From: Brevibacterium pigmentatum
GTDB taxonomy: Bacteria; Actinomycetota; Actinomycetes; Actinomycetales; Brevibacteriaceae
Direction of reading: 5' to 3'
Assembly: GCF_011617465.1 (NCBI RefSeq)
Contig: NZ_CP050153.1
Span: 3,596,001-3,660,000 of the forward strand
DNA: 64,000 nt
The notes below the pieces were generated by a model. That model saw nothing but the letters and a program-made list of their open reading frames with translations. It ran no database searches and was not told the origin of the DNA. The position numbers were made by a program, and so were the translations under genes. Of the stretch, positions 59,339-64,000 are shown one piece after another. Numbering within the stretch: position 1 is the first letter of the stretch; every line of letters begins with the position of its first letter.

Positions 59339-60268
59339 TTACGAGTTGCGCCCCTGTTCGAAGCCCGCGGCGAATCCGCGCTCGAAGGCCTCTTGGACCT
59401 CCTGTTCGCGGCTGCGACGCTCATCGGCCCAGCCGAAGGGGTCGAATCCTCGTCGGCCCGGTCCGAAGCCAGGACCGAAGTTCGGGCTGAACCCGCGGCG
59501 TCCGCGGCCTCCCCCGCGGCGGTCACGATCGCCATGCCCGTGCGCCTCGTGGCGGTCAGGGCCGCCTCGGTGATCGTCGTGATTATGGAAGCGTTTGTGA
59601 TCGTGCGGTCCGTCGTGGCGGTCTGAGTCGTCTCCGCAGCGGTCGGGGCCGAGGTTCTCGACGATCTTCGACAGGGAGGCTTTGAGGTTCTCGAACTCTT
59701 CGGAGGTGAGCACCTCTTCGATGTGGTCGCCGACTCCGTCGCGCATATCGCGGAAGCGCTGGCGCAGCTCTTCGGGATCGATGTTCTTCGACGGACCCCA
59801 ACCGCCCCGCCCGCGCGGCGGACCGTAGGTCACCGGCTCTTCGGGGTAAGCGGCACCGTCGGCGACCACTTCATCGGAGTCCCAGCGACGACGTCCGCGC
59901 CGCATGCGCCCGAAGTCGCGAGGGTCGAATCCGGAGTCCGCCGCGACCGAACGGAATTCGCGGCGCAGCACGTGGCTGAATTCGCGCAGCAGCTGCGGCA
60001 GATCGGCGTCGGTGTCATTGCTCTTGTCGTCGCCCGAACCGGCGTCGCCCACAGGTTCATCGCCTGCGGTCGCGGCATTGTCCGCGTCGACTGCGTCTGC
60101 CGCGCCGAGCTTGTCGCGACCGGCATCAGAGCGTGAGGCATCGCCCGTGGCGGTGTTCTCGTCTGAGTTCATAGAGTCCTCGCTGCCTTTTGCGCCGGCG
60201 CCTGCTGCGCCTGCGGTCGGGGTGGTGAAGTCGTCGTTGTCATCGTTGAAGGCTTTGTTATCGGTCAT
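59339..60268 (-). CDS. Unknown protein rich in Gly, Arg, His and Asp
   Basis: 309 residues. About 85 acidic, low-complexity residues start the protein, then a short conserved-looking helical piece (DLPQLLREFSHVLRREFRSV), a basic run (RMRRGRRRW), another helical piece (EELRQRFRDMRDGVGDHIEE) and a His/Asp/Gly/Arg-rich tail with repeats such as NFGPGFGPGRRGFDPFGW. The C-terminus ends in a helix (EQEVQEAFERGFAAGFEQ). It resembles no known enzyme; the His clusters could bind metal, which is inference. It is divergent from a MarR regulator with a shared operator region. Confidence 0.6.
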   Translation of the reverse strand: MTDNKAFNDDNDDFTTPTAGAAGAGAKGSEDSMNSDENTATGDASRSDAGRDKLGAADAVDADNAATAGDEPVGDAGSGDDKSNDTDADLPQLLREFSHVLRREFRSVAADSGFDPRDFGRMRRGRRRWDSDEVVADGAAYPEEPVTYGPPRGRGGWGPSKNIDPEELRQRFRDMRDGVGDHIEEVLTSEEFENLKASLSKIVENLGPDRCGDDSDRHDGPHDHKRFHNHDDHRGGPDRHEAHGHGDRDRRGGGRGRRGFSPNFGPGFGPGRRGFDPFGWADERRSREQEVQEAFERGFAAGFEQGRNS

Positions 60269-60292
60269 GTCATCTCCTTAGTTGTCATCTGA

Positions 60293-60332
60293 CATGTACA
60301 TGCAGAATGACATGCAATTCGATTGCATGTCA
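60293..60332. promoter_or_regulatory. Operator cluster between the MarR and Gly/His-rich genes
   Basis: TGACATGCAA (60308-60317), five bases, then TTGCATGTCA (60323-60332) form a perfect 10-bp palindrome. A second palindrome, CATGTACATG, lies at 60293-60302, and GCATGTA occurs at 60337. They fill the 85-bp gap between the divergent start codons (60268 and 60354), typical of a self-regulating MarR pair. Confidence 0.7.
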
Positions 60333-60353
60333 AGTAGCATGTAAAATCGAATC

Positions 60354-60923
60354 ATGAGCACGAACGATGACATTCAGGCGATCGCCGAGGCGCTCACCCG
60401 ACTGCAATGGCGGCGCGGGCCCGGCGGTCCGCGCGGATTCGGACCCTTCGGCGGGTTCGGTGAGCACGGTAGACCCGCCGAACGCGGGGGGTTCGGTGAG
60501 CGCGGAGGATTCGGAGGCGGTCGGCACTCAGACGACTTCCCCTTCGGCGGCAAGCGTCATCCCGGCGGACCGTTCGCCGCACACGGCCGCGGGCGTGCGC
60601 TCATCCGCCTGCTCGTCTCCCTCGTCCAGGCGGGCACGGCACTGGGAGTCAGCGCGCTCGGCGATGCAATCGGCGTCGATCAGCCGCGCGCGTCCCGACT
60701 CGTGTCCCAAGGTGTCGAGCTCGGCTTCCTGCGTCGCGAGGCCGACCCGGATGATGCCCGGCGGACCCTCATCGCGCTGACGGACAAGGGCCGCGCGATC
60801 ACCAACAGGTTCCGCGGCGCTCAGCGTGAGAACGTCGATCAGGCGCTGAGCGCATTCACCGAGGAGGAGCGCGCTCAGCTGGCCTCGCTGCTCACTCGTT
60901 TGGCGGATGCCTGGCCGAAATAA
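60354..60923 (+). CDS. MarR-family regulator with Gly/Phe-rich N-terminus
   Basis: 189 residues. Residues 20-75 are low complexity (GPGGPRGFGPFGGFGEHGR and further Gly/Phe/His/Arg repeats), a rare addition for MarR proteins. A winged-helix core follows: LIRLLVSLVQAGTALGVSAL, IGVDQPRASRLVSQGVELGF (recognition helix) and LRREADPDDARRTLIALTDK (the wing). It is divergent from the Gly/His-rich protein, and the palindromes between the two are probable autoregulatory sites. The ligand is unknown. Confidence 0.82.
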   Translation: MSTNDDIQAIAEALTRLQWRRGPGGPRGFGPFGGFGEHGRPAERGGFGERGGFGGGRHSDDFPFGGKRHPGGPFAAHGRGRALIRLLVSLVQAGTALGVSALGDAIGVDQPRASRLVSQGVELGFLRREADPDDARRTLIALTDKGRAITNRFRGAQRENVDQALSAFTEEERAQLASLLTRLADAWPK

Positions 60924-61020
60924 GCGTCTCGGCGCCACTCCGGTCAGTCGGCCGTTGACTATTCCGGGCAGACGACTGCTGACAACTCCGGTCAGAACGC
61001 GGCCTGCCCGGAGCCTGACC

Positions 61021-61506
61021 TCAGCTCTCAGCGAGCTGTTTGAGTCGCTTGAGTGACGCGAGCAGATTCTGGGCCGTTGTCGACTGTGCCCGCGGCAGGC
61101 GCTGAGGATCGCGCAGCTCGGTCCAGTCATAGGTGTGACGGACCAGGACCGAATCATCCCCTGTCGGTTCGATCTCCCAGACCCACTTCTGCCCGAACGG
61201 CTCTCCCCCGACCTCGGAAGGCTTCCAGGCGATGAGCCTGCCCTCGGCGAAGTCGACGATGTGGTTCTCGCGGTCCACTCCCATGGTCAGGGTCGTGAAG
61301 AAGGAACCGCCTGTCCCACGCACCCGCTGACCGTCGACGGCCGAACCGAGGTTGTCGTTTCCGTCCCATTCCGGCTGTCGCTGCGGATCGGCGATGAGGT
61401 CGAAGACCGCCTCGGCGGGGGCCACAATCTCGATCTCGGCGGTGACCACCCTGAGGACCGGATCGATCGAATCGAAGACGGAAGCATCGGGGGTCTGGTC
61501 GGTCAT
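61021..61506 (-). CDS. SRPBCC-fold protein (polyketide cyclase/dehydratase-like)
   Basis: 161 residues with the START/Bet v 1-like pattern: TAEIEIVAPAEAVFDLIADP at the N-terminus, QPEWDGNDNLGSAVDGQRV, and a strand/helix series ending RHTYDWTELRDPQRLPR. SRPBCC proteins bind hydrophobic ligands; a few are cyclases or dehydratases. ATG 61506 is preferred to the ATG at 61584 because AAGG precedes it and the upstream residues are not family-like. No specific function can be given. Confidence 0.8.
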   Translation of the reverse strand: MTDQTPDASVFDSIDPVLRVVTAEIEIVAPAEAVFDLIADPQRQPEWDGNDNLGSAVDGQRVRGTGGSFFTTLTMGVDRENHIVDFAEGRLIAWKPSEVGGEPFGQKWVWEIEPTGDDSVLVRHTYDWTELRDPQRLPRAQSTTAQNLLASLKRLKQLAES

Positions 61507-61654
61507 GGAGTCCTGCCTTCGTGTGTGGTCCTGCCTCGGCGTCGAGCTGGGCTGCGGAGTGGATCGGACACGGTCAGAATACACGCGCCCGCCATCGCGG
61601 TCCTCCGGCCGACGGCCCCGCCAACGTGGCCTTCGGTTCCGCGAGTCTCCAGCC

Positions 61655-63124
61655 TCAGTCCTCGAGCGCGCGGTCCTGGCGCTCGGCGCGCAGGGCCGCC
61701 GTGCTGAACCGGGTGAACATCCGGGAGGAGTCGCTCGACAGCGCCAACAGCACTGCCACCTGCATCGCGATCGTCGTCAGCGCGTACATGTTCGTCGCCA
61801 GGTCGCGGTCGCCGGTGAAGTAGTTCGTCATCGACACGATCACAGAGATCGTCGAGAGAGTGAGGATCCACAGTCGGGCCCGGTTGCTGCCGCGGAAGAC
61901 CGAGGTCGAAGCGATGACCTGCAGACACCCGATGAGGAGACTGACGCCGACAAGCACTCCCGCGACGATGCGCGTGGCAGTGTCGTCGCTGACGGCCGCG
62001 ATGTCCGAGCTGTAGTCGACGACTTCGGACCGCAGCCCGTTCCAGTCGAGGAGCATGCTGATCACGTCCCACGCTTGGAAGAGCAGCAGGACGAGCACGA
62101 GGGCGGCCCCGACGACGGTCTGCAGGGGGCGCCGCCGCCACAGCGTCTTCGTCACTTCGGACACGCTGCGAGATTCGGAGTAGATGCTGGTGGCGTCGAG
62201 GGCCAGCTCCAAACGTTCCGGATGGTCGGCTTCGTCGGCGACCACCTCGGTGACGTCGACGATCGGCAGGTGCCCATCGGTGATGATCGAATCGCCGCCG
62301 CCGTTGCGAGAGTGGTATCCGGTGGAGAAGTCCTTGATCCGATCGACCGAGATCGCGTCGTTGACGCTTGTGACGGTGTCGACGATATGGTCGCGTTCGA
62401 CGTCGGTGTTCTCTTCGATCTTGTGGGTGAACTGGAGGGTGAACAGGGAGATGCCGACGGCTTTGTCGTAGGTACCAGCGGCCAGCCAATCGGCCTGATG
62501 ACCGCCGGGCAGCAGCCATCCGCTGGGGCATTTCCAGAACCGCACGTGGTGACGCTGCCCCGGATCGCCGTCGACTTCCTGCTGGTAGGCGAAGTCCTGG
62601 CGTCGACCGAACAGCAGCAGCGGGGACACCGGAGCCTCCGGGTAGCTGCGATTCGTCACTGTCGAGCGGATGATCTCCCACGTCGAAGCGGGGGTGATGC
62701 TGTCGGCGAGGATCCACCCTGCTTCCCGCATCGCGTGGTGGATCTGCGCTTCCTCACCGCGCCAGGCGAGGTTGACCGGATCGCCGAGCAGACCGTCGGA
62801 GGTGCGGGTACGGCCGATGAAGTAGTTCGGCACATAGATCTGGGACAGGATGCGGTGCAGTCTGGGCAGAGCCAGGTAGGACACGACTCCCCAGAACACG
62901 AGCAGCGTCAGCACCTGCCACCAGCCGAGGCTGAATCCTTTGAGCAGGATCAGCAGCGCCAGCCAGGTCGAGGCCGCACCGGCGAAGAGGAAGAACAGGT
63001 AGTCGAGCACCCCGGTGGGCGTGAAGTGGTGTCGCCGAAAGATGAACGGCTGCCTCAGCCGCCGTTTCTGCCCGACCGCCGCGCCGGCTGCATCCGTTCC
63101 ACTTGTCGTCCCTCCCGTTGCCAT
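61655..63124 (-). CDS. LssY C-terminal domain membrane protein
   Basis: 489 residues. Two N-terminal helices (about 40-60 and 65-90) precede an LssY_C-like soluble domain with PVNLAWRGEEAQIHHAMREA, TPASTWEIIRSTVTNRSYPE and ADWLAAGTYDKAVGISLFTL. Four C-terminal helices follow (TVVGAALVLVLLLFQAW and three more). The order resembles LssY/PAP2-associated proteins, but no phosphatase motif is visible. ATG 63124 is favoured over TTG 63142 because TAAACT lies seven bases before the ATG (leaderless). Confidence 0.75.
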   Translation of the reverse strand: MATGGTTSGTDAAGAAVGQKRRLRQPFIFRRHHFTPTGVLDYLFFLFAGAASTWLALLILLKGFSLGWWQVLTLLVFWGVVSYLALPRLHRILSQIYVPNYFIGRTRTSDGLLGDPVNLAWRGEEAQIHHAMREAGWILADSITPASTWEIIRSTVTNRSYPEAPVSPLLLFGRRQDFAYQQEVDGDPGQRHHVRFWKCPSGWLLPGGHQADWLAAGTYDKAVGISLFTLQFTHKIEENTDVERDHIVDTVTSVNDAISVDRIKDFSTGYHSRNGGGDSIITDGHLPIVDVTEVVADEADHPERLELALDATSIYSESRSVSEVTKTLWRRRPLQTVVGAALVLVLLLFQAWDVISMLLDWNGLRSEVVDYSSDIAAVSDDTATRIVAGVLVGVSLLIGCLQVIASTSVFRGSNRARLWILTLSTISVIVSMTNYFTGDRDLATNMYALTTIAMQVAVLLALSSDSSRMFTRFSTAALRAERQDRALED

Positions 63125-63131
63125 GGGCGCC

Positions 63132-63137
63132 AGTTTA
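63132..63137 (-). promoter_or_regulatory. -10 box for leaderless LssY-type gene
   Basis: On the minus strand TAAACT precedes ATG 63124 by seven bases (GGCGCCC), without a Shine-Dalgarno. Confidence 0.45.
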
Positions 63138-63268
63138 GCCAACCGACTGACGCGCCCGGAATGCGGATTCCCGCCTTCCCCTCACCGAGGTGACCCCACC
63201 GGAACCGCTCACGCTCGTCCCTCGTGGGCCGCCTAGCCCCCGCGCCGAGGCGGCCGGTCCGCATCCGT

Positions 63269-64000
63269 TCACGTTCGCCGTCGACGGCGATTGAGTTCGG
63301 CGCGCGCGGTGGCCGCGAGTTCCGGACTGCAGTCGTCACTGAGCTCGGCGATGAGGTCATCGCTGTCGTCGCCGGAGATCTCGAGGAGGACTTGGAGCAC
63401 TCGGAACCGCGTCGTCGTCTCGCTCGATTCAGCACGTCTGTGCAGTTCGGACAGGATCCCTTCGCCTATGTCGGCATTCGGTCCGGCCGCCTCAACGATG
63501 GTGCCGAGGGTCTCCGCCGCCTCGATGTCCTTCGGCCCGTTCATCGCCAGGTCGAGCAGCACGGGCACAGCCTTCGCATCACCTGCTTTTCCGAGGGCGA
63601 GCGCGGCGATGCTGCGAATGTCGGAGTCGACGTCGTCGAGCCCGACCTCCAGCGCGTGCCGGATCATCGACGTCGAGTGCGAGCTGAGCTTCTCATCCGG
63701 TGTGGTTCTGCGGATCTCGTCGAGGGCGAGCAGCGCGTTGCGGCGTACCTGAGCGGATTCGTCGTCCATTCCCTTCACCACATGCGGCACGGCTTCGGCG
63801 CCGGCTTGGGCGAGCGCCCATCGCATGGCCCCCGCCGCGTTGAGCACGGTCTCCTGCAGGACCGCCTGCGCCAGGGTCTCGATCGGCATTCCTCCGTCGA
63901 CTCCGCTGCCGAGTGCGGCCTTGTGCCTTTGAATGACGTCACGCGATTCGAGGGAACGCATGAGATCGATGGTGTAGAGGAGCGATCCGCCATCGGTCCG
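63269..64000 (-). CDS. HEAT-repeat-containing protein, C-terminal part (cut by window edge)
   Basis: The frame enters from beyond the right edge and ends with TGA at 63269; about 243 residues are visible. Repeated helical pairs of the HEAT type are seen: AQVRRNALLALDEIRRTTP, DSDIRSIAALALGKAGDAKA and TRFRVLQVLLEISGDDSDD. The ATG at 63961 could be a start, but the preceding frame (GSLLYTIDLM) is open and protein-like, so it is probably internal. Such proteins form scaffolds; the N-terminal domain would decide the role. Confidence 0.7.
   Translation of the reverse strand, partial: RTDGGSLLYTIDLMRSLESRDVIQRHKAALGSGVDGGMPIETLAQAVLQETVLNAAGAMRWALAQAGAEAVPHVVKGMDDESAQVRRNALLALDEIRRTTPDEKLSSHSTSMIRHALEVGLDDVDSDIRSIAALALGKAGDAKAVPVLLDLAMNGPKDIEAAETLGTIVEAAGPNADIGEGILSELHRRAESSETTTRFRVLQVLLEISGDDSDDLIAELSDDCSPELAATARAELNRRRRRT

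Overview
The window is high-GC, densely coded actinobacterial DNA. It has Asp23/AmaP-type stress genes, a HAIR operator in front of clpB, a DUF5926 protein, frequent leaderless starts, and an oleA-oleBC-oleD operon with the B and C enzymes fused. Together these suggest a Micrococcales member, most likely Brevibacterium or a close relative; the genus is an inference from gene content. I saw no rRNA, tRNA, CRISPR array or complete insertion sequence. The gene set is mostly chromosomal housekeeping and lipid metabolism.

Layout. 1-532: start of a membrane-anchored sugar-nucleotide epimerase/dehydratase, cut by the window edge. 782-8856: three consecutive large LuxR-type ATPase regulators on the minus strand. 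They face, across a palindrome-bearing promoter region, a two-subunit acyl-CoA dehydrogenase operon (9159-11536). 11896-15826: TrmH/SpoU RNA methyltransferase, an ABC-2 permease with a degenerate ATPase, and pyrE. 16194-18163: stress-envelope cluster (GlsB-like, damaged Asp23-like pieces, two membrane proteins). 18591-24998: SDR and thioesterase, exonuclease III, RelA/SpoT-like synthetase, DUF5926 protein, glycosyltransferase and pheA. 25195-30463: flavin dehydrogenase, SDR, epimerase, an ECHDC3-like crotonase and a beheaded CPA1 antiporter. 30653-33259: clpB. 33622-41664: HTTM/DUF5819 pair, CoA-transferase, agmatine deiminase, cardiolipin synthase and a Nudix protein. 41780-49424: crotonase, MFS transporter, TM2 protein, FMN glutamate-synthase-like protein, hydrolase, SDR and a membrane protein. 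49548-55659: head-to-head long-chain olefin operon, converging on a ferredoxin and fatty acid desaturase pair. 55885-64000: acidic membrane protein, propionate/acetate-type acyl-CoA synthetase, a Gly/His-rich protein divergent from a MarR regulator, SRPBCC protein, LssY-C membrane protein and the end of a HEAT-repeat protein.

The dominant theme is acyl-CoA chemistry: dehydrogenase pair, thioesterase, two crotonases, CoA-transferase, acyl-CoA synthetase, desaturase and olefin synthesis. Fatty acyl-CoAs could be activated, desaturated, oxidised, or condensed head-to-head into long alkenes. Below the gene level, the notable structure is a strand-biased decamer (GCCGAGGCGG) recurring about once per 1.5 kb in all frames and in gaps, a family of terminator-like palindromes with a conserved TGTTTGAA-type loop, a 60-bp dispersed palindrome present twice, and at least seven starts with a -10 box 6-8 nt upstream.
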